This document shows, one piece after another, positions 33,281-43,120 of a stretch of DNA of 64,000 nt (positions are counted from its first letter, which is position 1; each line of letters starts with the position of its first letter). Below the pieces are notes generated by a model that was not told the DNA's origin, did not search any database, and was given only the letters and a program-made list of their open reading frames with translations. The stretch lies in assembly GCA_014529385.2 (NCBI GenBank), contig CM043960.1, forward strand, positions 38,603,281 to 38,667,280, in the 5' to 3' direction. The translations under genes and the position numbers were made by a program. The DNA comes from Adiantum capillus-veneris (taxonomy: Eukaryota > Streptophyta > Polypodiopsida > Polypodiales > Pteridaceae).

Positions 33281-33923
33281 CACACAAAAGCCCCTTTGTG
33301 GCAAGATGAAATTCCATTACAACTGATGATTGGAGTACGAGCCTTTGCAAAATGGGGCATAGATTTTATAGGCCCCATCATACCTCCTGCATATCGAACA
33401 CACGCACAATACATCATAGTAGCCACATATTATTTGACCAAATGGGTTGAAGCGAAAGCAACACAGAAAACCAATGCACAAACTACAACACTATTCCTCT
33501 TTCAAAAATATCTTTACCAGATACGGTCTACCCATTGAAATTGTGAGCGATAGAGAAATACATTTTGTAAACAACATCATTGAAACCTTACTTGAAAAAT
33601 TTATGGTGATTCATCGTTGCAAATCGGCACCCTACCACCCCCAAGCTAACAGCCAAGACGAGGGTCCCAATAAAATCTTATGCATGGTGCTCACCAAAAT
33701 AGTGAGTGACTCAAGATCAATTGAGACCAAAATCTACACTCAGTGTTATGGGCTTACAGGGTTAGCATTTAAAATGTCCATAGGAACAACTCCGTTTAAC
33801 CTTGTTTTTGGGATTAATGCGATTCTACCCATGGAATTCTTGATTAACACACTTCAAGTCGCAACACAATTAGGATGGATGGGACACAGCCATCTGAAAG
33901 ACTTGACATCTTGGAGCAATTAG
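33281..33923 (+). pseudogene. Integrase core, element C
   Basis: RAFAKWGIDFIGPIIPPAYR has the first catalytic Asp, IEIVSDREIHFVNNII the second, SAPYHPQANSQDEGPNKIL the position of the catalytic Glu (Q-D-E). A frameshift around 33480 separates the halves. The N-S-Q-D-E context differs from the usual N-G-Q-A-E. Confidence 0.87.
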
Positions 33924-34225
33924 ATGAAACTAGACTGAGGGTAAATAGTAGGAATATATGCTCAAAATGACAAATGAAAGCTTTCCATGACCAACATTTA
34001 GTTAGCAAGGAGTTCCAAACGAGGAATATGTATTGGTGTATACCCTAAAGCAACACTCCAAAAAACTCAAAAAGCGAGGGATGGGGCATTTTGTAAAACA
34101 TGATATATCGCAAAGTGGCACCATCAAGCTTGCAACATTGGTAGGTCAGGAGATGTCTAATTGGATAAGTGGATGTAGGTTTAAAAAAAACTTTCCCCAT
34201 TGATACCCTCGAGGAAAGACATCCA
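33924..34225 (+). pseudogene. Integrase C-terminus, element C
   Basis: The frame at about 34040-34193 reads TLKQHSKKLKKRGMGHFVKH, DISQSGTIKLATLVGQEMSN, WISGCRFKKNF, matching A and E. A one-base shift then gives LSPLIPSRKDIH, equivalent to FPLTNDLLEKMH. Similarity ends near 34225. Confidence 0.78.
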
Positions 34226-36271
34226 CGGGGCTCCTTCTTGCTCTGGCTCATGAAAAAAACTTCAATGCAAGTGAGCAGCATTCGGTAGATTTTATAAAGC
34301 GTCACACATGATAGATTAGGTAGACTTTTGAAGAATGACATGGCGCCCGTTAGGGTTTTCACCATGTATTCTTCTGTGGCCTGTCCCTTTTTTGGAGCTA
34401 AAAATCTTGGGTAGTTCAACCATGTTGGCCGCTTCTTTGTTATTACCTCATGTGTTGGCCAGGTCCTTACTCTTGGTACATGAAAAAAAGTGGATCCTTT
34501 TGAAGTGTCGTAGGTCCTCTTGTGAACGGAATCAGATACCTTGGATTCTTGTTAGACCAGCTCAGCCTCCACTCTGGGTGGTCTTCATTTGCGCCTTCTA
34601 CTTGCATGTCTTTGTAAAGCCTCTCTTTGACTTGGAGCAACTCCACCTTTATCAAAGGATATGGCAGGGATTGTTGATGCCATTGCGCATTGATTTTACT
34701 GGGAGTGAGTTGAGTAACATTGACAGAGTGAAGAACTCTCAACTCCCAAACCATCATTGCTTTCCACTGTTCATCCACCTCCTATGTAATCTTTTCTTTG
34801 AGTGCATCTTCCTTAGCTTTTAATAGCTGGAACATTGACACTTCATCTGATTTGGTTAATGATACTCTGAAATCCTCTCCACCACCTAGCCCTTTTGTTG
34901 GCTGTGTTTCCATCTCAGCAAAAGAAAATGAGGAAATACCTATATGTGGTTGTTCTGAAGTTCCTGCTTCTTCATGCGTTTCTTGCAGTCCATCTCTCAA
35001 CAGTTGGTTGACTCTTTTAAGCTCGGCTATTTCTTTTAGCAGCTCTTCTTCTCGTTGCACCCACATTAATGCCAAGTCTCTGTGTTGAGACTGCTCCAGC
35101 TTGAGGTCTTTGTTCTTTTTCTCTAATGCTTTGTAGACTTCATCTGTTCCTTTGATCGAGGCGACTGTGGGATTTTCTCGTATTTGTCGCAAAAGAGTTG
35201 TTTGATCATTTATTCTCTGCTTTGAATATTGCAAGGAGGCGTTCACTACATCTAACTGCACTTGAATCTTTTGAACTGACAGGGTTGTAGTTAGAAGTTT
35301 GTTGGTAACCTTTGTCAGTTGTTCATCTTTGGCTTTGCAAGCATCTATGAGCTTCATAAGAAGTTCACCTAACTCCTCCATCTCCTTTTGTTGTTTATCT
35401 CTTGCTAGTTGATGTTGTTTAGCTTCAGCTTTCAATTCCTGCACTTGTTTCTGTAGATCGGTGATGACATTTAATCTGTTTTCTAACTCTCCTTGGAGAG
35501 CGTCAATCACCATCTCCACTTCTTTAGCCTTTGTAATGCGGCTAAGTGCAGCTGACCGGAGTCTTTCCATCATATCCTGCATTTGCCTTGCATATTCATT
35601 GACTTGCAGGATTACCTCATCATTGGATTACCAATCCTCATTTCTTGTGGGCTGCCTAGACATCTCGGCAGTCTCTTGTGACTCTAGTGGTGTCGTCGTG
35701 GCGGCGGCTGGTTGTTCTTTCCCTTGAGGTTGTGGTTGACCTTCCTCTACTTTGTCATCTTGAGGCTTCATGGATGCCTCGGCCGTTTCGTGCTGTGTTG
35801 AGTTAGAAGGGGTTTCCTTTGTCTGTTGATCTTTTGTTTGCTCAAACTTTGTGGTCTCCTCTGGTGAAGGACTTGCTACCCTTTTTGGCTCTGGTTCTTG
35901 TGCTTTGGCTTGCTCCTGAGTAGTGGCTTCTTTTTGTTCAGGCTCTATTTCTTTTGTGGGCTCAGTTTCTGTGGTTCTTTCTGCTAGTGATGGTGGTGGG
36001 CTTGGCATGGGGTGATCATGCTATTCAGTAACAGGTGAAGAAGGTCAGGGAGACATGTCACCTTGTTCATGTTGGGCTTCTCCTTGGCGGTTGCTTCTTC
36101 TGCTTGTTTTTGTTGCTCCTCTGTCTCTTTAGCTTTTTGTTCTGCTTCTTGGGCTTCTTTCAGCTTCAATGCTTTTTCCTCTTGATACCTTTTTTCCAAT
36201 ACCTTTGTGGGGTCTTCGGCCTCTTTCCTAGCATGGTGCTTTGTTCTTGGTCCTTTCAGTTCAATGGGCAC
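34226..36271 (-). pseudogene. Block D: long coiled-coil, charge-rich ORF of unknown function
   Basis: On the minus strand one frame from 36008 to 34467 is interrupted by only two stops (near 35628 and 34782), and a shifted frame extends it up to 36271. N-terminal part (36271-35984): Lys/Glu/Gln repeats such as EAQEAEQKAKETEEQQKQAE. Middle (36008-35628): Pro/Glu/Thr-rich. C-terminal part (35582-34782, 266 residues): heptad-like coiled coil with LQGELENRLNVITDLQKQV and EELLKEIAELKRVNQLLRDG. Below 34467 another frame has PRFLAPKKGQATEEYMVKTL. It is convergent with element C. It could be an extra retroelement ORF (Ogre-type ORF1 or an antisense ORF as in some Tat elements), which I cannot decide. 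Confidence 0.55.
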
Positions 36272-37350
36272 CCACTTTGCAAGGTCCTTGCCTTGAGCTT
36301 GGTGGTTGCATTCATAGGAGTGCTTTCTCTTTCAAACCTTGCCTACTTCTGTTGTGGCTCTTGTTGGTGTGCTGCCACTACTTTTCTTTTCATTTCCTCG
36401 ATACATGCTCCTCTTTCCTCATTATTGGAGCTTTCACTACTATGCTGTTCTGGTGAGCTCTCAGCAGATTATTCATTAAACTTGTATGTTCTCTTGGTAG
36501 ATCTTGTGGTTCAAGGGGAAGGTTGTGCAGACACGATCTAAGTGTTTTGATCTGGGGCAAGTGGCAAGTTGTCTGTCATGCCGATAGCATGGTAGGAAAT
36601 TCTTGTGAGAACCTCTGGTGCTCCCAGATATGTTATTTTACCCTCTTTCTTTGTCCCTTTCAGTGTGGACAACATGTATTGCGTAGTCGATTGGTTGCCT
36701 GGTTGTCACTTTAGAGCTTGTGTAAAAGTGGTCGCAACCTCATGATTGGGTGTCGTGTACCTTGGCGATCTTTTGGCCAAGAAGTGGAAGTGTTGGTGCT
36801 ATAATCTTGCAGGTTCTTCCACCTGGATGAGATCGACAAATGTCACAGCAGTGGATTCCTTGGTGAAGGTTCCTCCCGTCTTTCTATCTCTTGCCCTCAT
36901 GGTCATTCCTTCTGTTGGCAGTTTGAGAGCTTCTACCACTATCTTTTTTGTAATGACCACTTCTACCTTGTTCCCTTGCTGGTTAGAGATCTGGCCAGTT
37001 CCATCTTCTTTGATTGTGGACAAGAGCTCATAAGATTTTTGGAAATCCACTCCACATGGCTCTTGTTCGTAAAACTCTCTGAGCCCCATACTTTTGTTGG
37101 CTTCTTTTGTCTCGGGCTTTGCGACGACATCATAGATTTATTTTGGTAGCGGTTGCAGTACTGCCCGATGTTCTTCTTCGCTTTTGAATCTACGTGTGAA
37201 CACTGTGGTGTTGTTCTCCTCCAACTGTTCCTTTGACAGGTAGGTCTCTTTGGAAGTTTTGGCTGAACTGGGGTCCAGTTGGTATGGCGGTAGCTCTTGC
37301 AGCTTCTCCTTTTGCCAGACCCTTTTCTTAGTCTTCTCTGCAGCTTGCAT
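36272..37350 (-). pseudogene. Block D upstream part: retroelement-like ORF fragments
   Basis: 37350-37138 begins MQAAEKTKKRVWQKEKLQEL; 37089-36799 contains VDFQKSYELLSTIKEDGTG and ITKKIVVEALKLPTEGMTM, which recall the N-terminal protein of Athila-like elements only loosely. 36.5-36.7 kb has KITYLGAPEVLTRISYHAIG in the same direction. Together with 34.2-36.27 kb this may be one ancient ORF of about 900 codons. The plus-strand ORFs here are shadows. Confidence 0.45.
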
Positions 37351-38560
37351 CGCTTCTGTTAAGTGAATAGAGTGTCAAAGTTAGCAAATTTGGCAGATTC
37401 TTCTCTGAAGTGTCCTTCAGTCTGAATTGCTGACAAATTGAGCCCAATTTGCTTCAAATCAATTTTTGAACATACATAGATGCATAAAAACATGTAAAGA
37501 TCAAAATCATGAAGTCAAAACAAGAAATTACAACAAAAGTAAATAATCATGATTATTTATATCTGAGTAATTTTGCCAACTTTTTGCAAATGTGGCAGTG
37601 TAGGCTTGAAGTATATATCAATTGGATGCTCTGAGTGAAATATGGGCTCATTTGGGTGCATTGGATGAGAATGATGCCAGATATAGGCCTTAGGTCTCTG
37701 AAACAATTGTGTGAAGGAACTTTGAGATTTTGAGCTCCAAATTTGTTCAAACTTGGCTAGTGGGCTTAAGACATCATGTACTTTGGTCCTATGATGGCAA
37801 AGTTGCAAATTTCCCCCATCTTGGCAAAAAAGTAAATAATCGCGATTATTAATTTTTCATCAAAATGAATATTTTTTGGTGCAACTTGGTTCTAGGCATG
37901 GTGTAGACCCTATGTACGTGATATGAGGTGATTTGGATCAAAAAATGCGGCTCACAACTCAAAAATTGATCTGCAAGGACTTCTTTGCGTTTTTTGGCAA
38001 TTTCCCAAGTTATAATTGATCATTTTGGCTCATACTTGAAATTTGGCATATAATAGGTGTGTACAAGTGATAGATGAGGTGATGATATAATTTCAAGCCA
38101 AAATATTGCAAAAGTAAATAACCATAATTATTTACAGCAGTCAATGTTTTCTTGCAAAACTTGAAAATTTTGACCTAAACACATTCTATACACCTAAAAC
38201 AAGTCCTAAATTGAATTTGGTAAATTTTGGTCTTGCTGGTATCACTTTGTGCTTTGTCGACTTTGAAATCACCGATTTTTGTGACTACATGGCCTGTAGA
38301 GTTGGTTAGTCACTTTTGAGGCTATGGACTTGTCCACTACATAGTCCCAAAGCAACTCATCCAGTTTTGGCCCATTTTAAGTTAGCTTGACCTCGTATGT
38401 TGAATTTGACGCTTTGTAGCCTTCGAGCCGTTTTTTGCTTTTCGAGGGCTTGGCTTGATTGATTTTATGAAACCAATCATACACATTGTGTATAAAAGCT
38501 GTCTGTGGAGTCAAAATCCAATTCTGGCATCTGCCAAAAACCTAGCTTTTCTACTTGGGA
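37351..38560 (-). other. Leader-like non-coding region of block D with palindromes
   Basis: AT-rich without coding frame, directly upstream (minus strand) of the block D ORFs. It holds three palindromes of the A leader type with the same flanking bases CAAAA before the arm, so it is probably the leader of another minus-strand element related to A. Confidence 0.55.
37539..38135. repeat. Three leader palindromes, GTAAATAAT arm family (block D)
   Basis: At 37539-37560, 37832-37852 and 38114-38135, spacing 293 and 282 bp. The first has arms GTAAATAAT and ATTATTTAT around CATG; the second has a perfect core AATAATCGCGATTATT; the third pairs GTAAATAA with TTATTTAC. Confidence 0.88.
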
Positions 38561-39492
38561 CCCCCTCGACCCTTATCGCATGGTCAACTGTTGATATATA
38601 AGTGTTCTATTATGTTGGGGCATGCTACAGTTCAAATGTCGTCTGATTTGGTTGAGCTCACAGGCCGCTATGGTTGATTTTTGGTCGTAGGTCTTCGTGC
38701 ACTGCTCGGATTCTATGGTTTTTTCCAAGGGTTTAGACTAGGTGTGGGCCATACAAAATGGATCATTGATAAGTATAGAACTTACCCCTTATGTCTCATC
38801 TAAGACGGTGCTGAAAACACGTGACTGTGGGACTCCGGAAATACGCGCGAAGAGGGTCGAAAAGCTCTCTCTCCAAAGGCAACAAGTGGAAATGAGGTTA
38901 TTTTAGCCTACCTTGGGTATCTATACCCGGACTTCCTGAACCATTTTCCACTATATTCCCCTCTTAGTCCTACTAGGCCGTGAAATCTATGTTAAACTCA
39001 AAAATTTTCCCAATCGGATTCTTGTAGCTCATTCTGCAAAAGGAGGTATGGCCGCCTAATTTAGGCTTCCCACTTCCATCTCCCAATTTGATTGAAATTT
39101 TTTGTGCCTGTCCACCTTGTTTTTCTGATCATCACTATGTCTTCAATTTTTCTATCTGAGCTCCTTTGCTATTTATTATTGATTTTTGACTTGTTTATTG
39201 GAAAAATCAAAGAAAATAACAAAATACGCTGAAAAAGCAAAGTAAAAATTAAATAATTAAGAAAATCCATTTAAAAACATAGCTTTATTGTTTTATGTTG
39301 GGTTTTTCCATTTTTAAATCTCAATATCAAGAAAAATGATTAAAAATTTACCAAAAAGCACTATTTTTTGATGATTTTCTGATAGTATATACATTATTTA
39401 CACTCATTGGGGAGATATTATCAATTAAATTACCATGTTGATGATTTATAAGAATATTATTAGGTAATTTGACAAAAAATCACACGTTAACA
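38561..39492. other. Non-coding; possible LTR sequence
   Basis: No coding frame. A purine tract on the minus strand (GAAGAGGGAGGAAAAAA, about 39499-39515) followed by TGTTAACGTG at 39492 could be a PPT and LTR start for block E. No matching LTR copy was found. Confidence 0.3.
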
Positions 39493-39533
39493 TGAAATTT
39501 TTTCCTCCCTCTTCAAACATTGCCCTTAATTAC

Positions 39534-40139
39534 TTAGTGCCCTTCCACCCCTCCTAGATGGCGTACTCCGGGACGACTGTGTGCATGGGTTGAACAGTCG
39601 TGTCTATGCATAGCCTTGGTTGGCTCTACCATGCTTTGAAGGTCAATGTAGTTCAAACCATTATGTTGTGCAAGAGTTGGGTCTTGAGTAATTAACTTAA
39701 GGGTTTCTGATGTCGAGGCTTTCTGATGCTGTCTTGTAAAGAGAAAATCTTCTAGCTTGTGTGCTCTTTGCTTGATTGTACCATCAGGATACTTTAGCAC
39801 GCTGATTGCCTGAGATGTCGATATCAATAATGACTGTTGTCGAGCTTTTACCTGCCATTGATATCTTGGTTTATCTTGGTTAGAATGGTGTGGTTGAGGT
39901 TTTTGAGACTTAACTCTCCATTGCTTGATTGATTTTCCCGTTTGCAGAGAAGATAAGTGTTCTTTTTTCTTCCAAATACATTTCCTATTAGGTTCCTTGC
40001 CCGGATATGCTCGTCCCTTGGAACCGTCTTTGGTTTTGTCTCGATGGTGTTTTGGGCACCCATATTTGAATCGGCTTGTCTTTAAGCTGTGCTTTCGGCA
40101 CCCAAATTTTCCTGACTCCTTGCATGCTACTTGTAGCAT
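39534..40139 (-). pseudogene. Basic ORF 3' of the second protease, block E
   Basis: 201 codons rich in Lys, His and Gln, for example FKYGCPKHHRDKTKDGSKGR and HQKASTSETLKLITQDPTLA. No known domain. A second frame (40063-39848) also stays open. By position it is the 3'-terminal part of an A-like element. It may not be coding; the plus-strand ORF opposite has weaker claims. Confidence 0.35.
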
Positions 40140-40168
40140 TTACTTGTCTATAGGATGGAGAAGAGTGA

Positions 40169-40700
40169 TTACTTCATGGTTTGCTTTGCTAGTAATTGAC
40201 TTTCCATTCCTCCTTGCTTGGTGAAATTGGAACAATGAGTCCCTCCTTTAGGTGATAGCTTGAGCTGATTGGTATCCCAATCTTGTACTACCTTGTATGT
40301 CCGCATCCAGGGAATTCCAAGAATCATTGTCTCATTCATGTGTTCATCTGGTAAGCATACAAACTGATGAGGACATGAACATCCATGTATTATCACATTC
40401 AAGTTGACTACTCCCAATGTTGGTGTCGGGTTCTTGTTGCATCCTTTGATAGTCGCTATTCCTACTCAAAGATTGACTTGTTGCTTTCTTGTATGTGGAA
40501 TAATTGACTGCATTTACTCTATCTCTGTATCAACCAATGCATTGGTGCTATGGTTGTTGAGTTGTACTTTGATGCGAAGGTCCATTCCATCTAACCATTC
40601 ATCATCTATTGACGCGAAGGTCCTTTCCATCTAACCATTCATCATCTATTGACATTGTATCTTTTTGCAATTCCCATTGTCGGTCATCTATTTCCAGTGT
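40169..40700 (-). pseudogene. Second retropepsin-like domain, block E copy
   Basis: Reads KVQLNNHSTNALVDTEI, then, past stops, ATIKGCNKNPTPTLGVVNLN and HMNETMILGIPWMRTYKVVQ, DWDTNQLKL. VDT followed by a changed Gly plus ILG and VVQDW are the retropepsin landmarks. It lies immediately downstream of the integrase C-terminus, as in A (1-345). A 40-bp tandem duplication at 40576-40654 disrupts its start. Confidence 0.65.
40576..40654. repeat. 40-bp tandem duplication in block E
   Basis: GCGAAGGTCC to CTATTGAC occurs twice head-to-tail, with one base difference (A/T after GGTCC). Element A has a single copy, so the duplication is specific to this copy. Confidence 0.9.
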
Positions 40701-41032
40701 GTTGATGGGTAGGTATCTATTGATTCTTGAGAGCAGCTTTTATTTTGAGTACTCGCAGTCAAGCTTCCTCTTGGGCTTCATCAATAACCTGTTGTCATTT
40801 TATCTTCTTTTGCTTGGCTGCATGCATTCTTTCTAGCAAATGATTGGTTAGTGGCAAATTGTACTTCTTTAAACGACATCCACTAATCCAATTAGCCATT
40901 GGCTCACCATCTAGAATGGATAGCTTAACTGCTCCACTTGGAGATACATCTTCAATGATAAACGTCCGTTTCCCTTTTTCTTAAACTTGGAAATGTGTTG
41001 CTTAAGGAAATAGGCTAAAACTAAGTCCCCTT
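40701..41032 (-). pseudogene. Integrase C-terminus, block E
   Basis: LVLAYFLKQHISKFKKKGK, FIIEDVSPSGAVKLSILDGE, NWISGCRLKKYNLPLTNHLL, ERMHAAKQKKIK. Nearly the same as A at 400-660. Homology stops sharply at 41032 (GTCCCCTT), where block F joins. Confidence 0.82.
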
Positions 41033-41359
41033 GGGAGGAGTTGGCAACTGTCTAGACCGCCATCTTTGTGGAGCCACATCTTCAAAGGAACTTAGGGATT
41101 CCTTACTTTCTTGTTCTTTGGATTCCTCTTCTCGTATGGGAGAGAGTATTCTTTTGGGGGTCTCATCAAGAGATCTCCTAAGCTCTATCTCCTCTTGGAG
41201 AGGAAGGGGAATCCCATAAGCACGAAGTTTTTGAGTAACTTTGGCTTGCAGCACAAGGTTGCCCATAGCTTGTTGCAACCTAGTAACAAGGTAATTGACA
41301 AACATGCGGGCATCATCATTAGCACCTTCATGTGCAAAACCAAAGTTACCAATGCTCAT
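41033..41359 (-). pseudogene. Block F: N-terminal ORF of an unassigned LTR element
   Basis: The start is at 41359, about 420 bp past a minus-strand PBS. It reads MSIGNFGFAHEGANDDARMF, VNYLVTRLQQAMGNLVLQAK, then a Glu/Ser-rich stretch and RWRSRQLPTPPKGT. No known domain; position suggests a Gag-like start. The ORF runs 10 bp past the junction with block E. Confidence 0.45.
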
Positions 41360-41779
41360 TTACTCTCTTGGTTATTGTTAGCCATGCTAATTAAACTTAT
41401 ATATACATTACTTTATGCTTTGGTACCCCTCAAAAACCTTAGTCGCTACTCTTCTTTACCTTTGAAAATAAGTTCTCAAGCAACCAAACCCGTGGTTTGA
41501 CACTGTTGATTGCAAAGACTAGTGGAGAGGGTCTAACATTTCTCGGTTGATTATGGTTCTTGTTGACCTTGCTCGTAGCTCAATAGTGGTTAAGCCAAAG
41601 GCAAGCCCCGAGAGGCTCCATTATTAAGACTATAGTTCCCAACGGTTTACCTCAAACTAAGTCCTTCTCAACCAAGATAATAGATCCCTATCCCACTTAC
41701 CCTATTGCAATAAACAAGCCCAACCTTTCATGGACAACTTAAGAGCCTCTCTTCTTAAGAAAGAAAAGAGAAACCAATA

Positions 41780-41791
41780 GCTCTGATACCA
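41780..41791 (-). promoter_or_regulatory. Primer binding site for initiator tRNA-Met, block F
   Basis: The minus strand reads TGGTATCAGAGC, the usual plant tRNA-iMet PBS, one base from an LTR end TG (plus 41793). Confidence 0.8.
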
Positions 41792-41792
41792 A

Positions 41793-42310
41793 TGTAATGG
41801 AAATGGCCTATGAACTTTGAGAATAGCGGAATTAGGAGAATTAAAGAGAGAATTTTTGTGAGACTACTTTGAGAACATAGAGGGTGAACTTATTAGCGGT
41901 AGAAACTTAGTCATAATACTTAGTTAACTTGGCATGAACAATACTTTTGCAATAGAGAGATTTTAGAGAACTTGACAACAATTGAGGACCAGATTTTTGT
42001 GGAGCCAGTCCCCCCTCTAATAGGCTTTTGTATTATAGATTCTCCCATCAAGAGAGAGTTGGTACAATACAATCTTTGTGTTCCTTGTGACCTAGGTGAT
42101 GCAATGAAGATGGAAAGCTTCATGCATCACGAGCATAACATAAAATTTATAGAAATCATTAACCATCCCCAACCTCAGTCCCAAGGCCTCAAACGCCTTC
42201 GAAGGTGGAGAGAGTTAGCGGGGAATGAGGGTAGGGAAGAGGAAGAAGAAACATTCATAGGAGAAAGAAATAGTTCCTGGCTTATCATCACTCTTCTTGC
42301 TTGTTGGCCT
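41793..42310 (-). repeat. 5' LTR of block F (outer end uncertain)
   Basis: Begins TGTAATGG next to the PBS. The minus strand has a weak TATA (CTATAATACAAAAGCC, about 42024-42039). The far end is not defined because no second copy was found; plus-strand ORFs here are not supported. Confidence 0.45.
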
Positions 42311-42699
42311 TAGGCCCTCAACTTCTCTACTAGATTGGAGAAGAGATGGAGCTCTTGCACTTTGCACTTCACACAATGAGTGTGTGTGTGTGTGTGGGGG
42401 GTATACCCCCCAAGCTAGCCCCCTTCTTGCTTTGGTCGACCCCCTCTTCTAGCACTATCTTGCACATGATTGGACCTCCTCAAGCTTGGCCAATCGCAGG
42501 CTTAGTGCATATCAAGCAAAAAGGGTAGCCTTGTGACAAGTGTCCCCCTTTCCCCTTTGAGAGAGAGGACTTGATAAATGCATAGACAATTAATTAAATT
42601 AACTAAAATATCATTGGACCCCTTGGAAGGCTAACCAATAGGCGTTAGGCACACTATGAGGACAACGTGAAGAGGAGGCTGACAAGTGTCCCTGCTACT
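42311..42699. other. Non-coding stretch
   Basis: No gene, LTR or repeat recognised apart from a short (TG)n tract at about 42379-42394. Confidence 0.5.
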
Positions 42700-42785
42700 T
42701 TCTTTGTACCAAGGATGCCTTGTGTGAGGGTGAGGTCATTTTGTAAAGAGAACTTTATCATGATCAAAGTTTTAAGCTACCATCA

Positions 42786-42872
<87 letters not shown>

Positions 42873-43120
42873 TCTTCATCCTGATGCAACTTCCTAATGG
42901 CTCATTGCATCGGAGATTGGACTGCACCATCATGATAGGCCCGGAGAGAGCTATGCAACAATGCCAAGCATTCCACGCAAAATGGAGCACACGAGCTAAA
43001 AATATCTACGAGCTATTTGTGGCCATAAGTGTATCAAACGATGTCTATTTTCTACGTGCAAGTAGTCATTAGGCGACATAAGCTACACACATGTACTCAT
43101 AGATTTTAATTTTGGGCACC
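42700..43120 (+). repeat. 5' LTR of G, truncated
   Basis: Matches the right part of the 3' LTR from GTAAAGAGAAC onwards. It contains (GT)18 then (GA)22 at 42790-42869. The right end is near 43095-43120; TTGGGCACCTAC after it might be a PBS but the boundary is unclear. Confidence 0.65.
42790..42869. repeat. Compound (GT)n(GA)n microsatellite
   Basis: About 18 GT followed by about 22 GA. The other LTR has only a short interrupted GT and an interrupted GA tract (45825-45879). Confidence 0.97.

Larger units (their letters stand above)
23848..34225 (+). mobile_element. Element C: Ty3/gypsy retrotransposon related to A, plus strand
   Basis: Order: PBS candidate, leader of about 1.75 kb with palindromes, extended gag, zinc knuckles, spacer, PR, linker, RT, RNase H, two zinc modules, integrase core, integrase C-terminus. 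Blocks match A throughout. Homology ends near 34225, where minus-strand block D begins. No 3' LTR or second protease is seen, so the 3' end is missing. Many stops are present. Confidence 0.88.

Noticed and set aside
36035-36541. Plus-strand ORF of 168 codons, Leu/Cys/Phe-rich
   Set aside because: Antisense of Lys/Glu/Gln repeats in block D; such codons read backwards give Leu/Phe-rich pseudo-membrane proteins.
38790-38830. PBS-like CAGCACCGTCTTAG on the minus strand for block D
   Set aside because: Too many mismatches to tRNA-Asp and no LTR partner.
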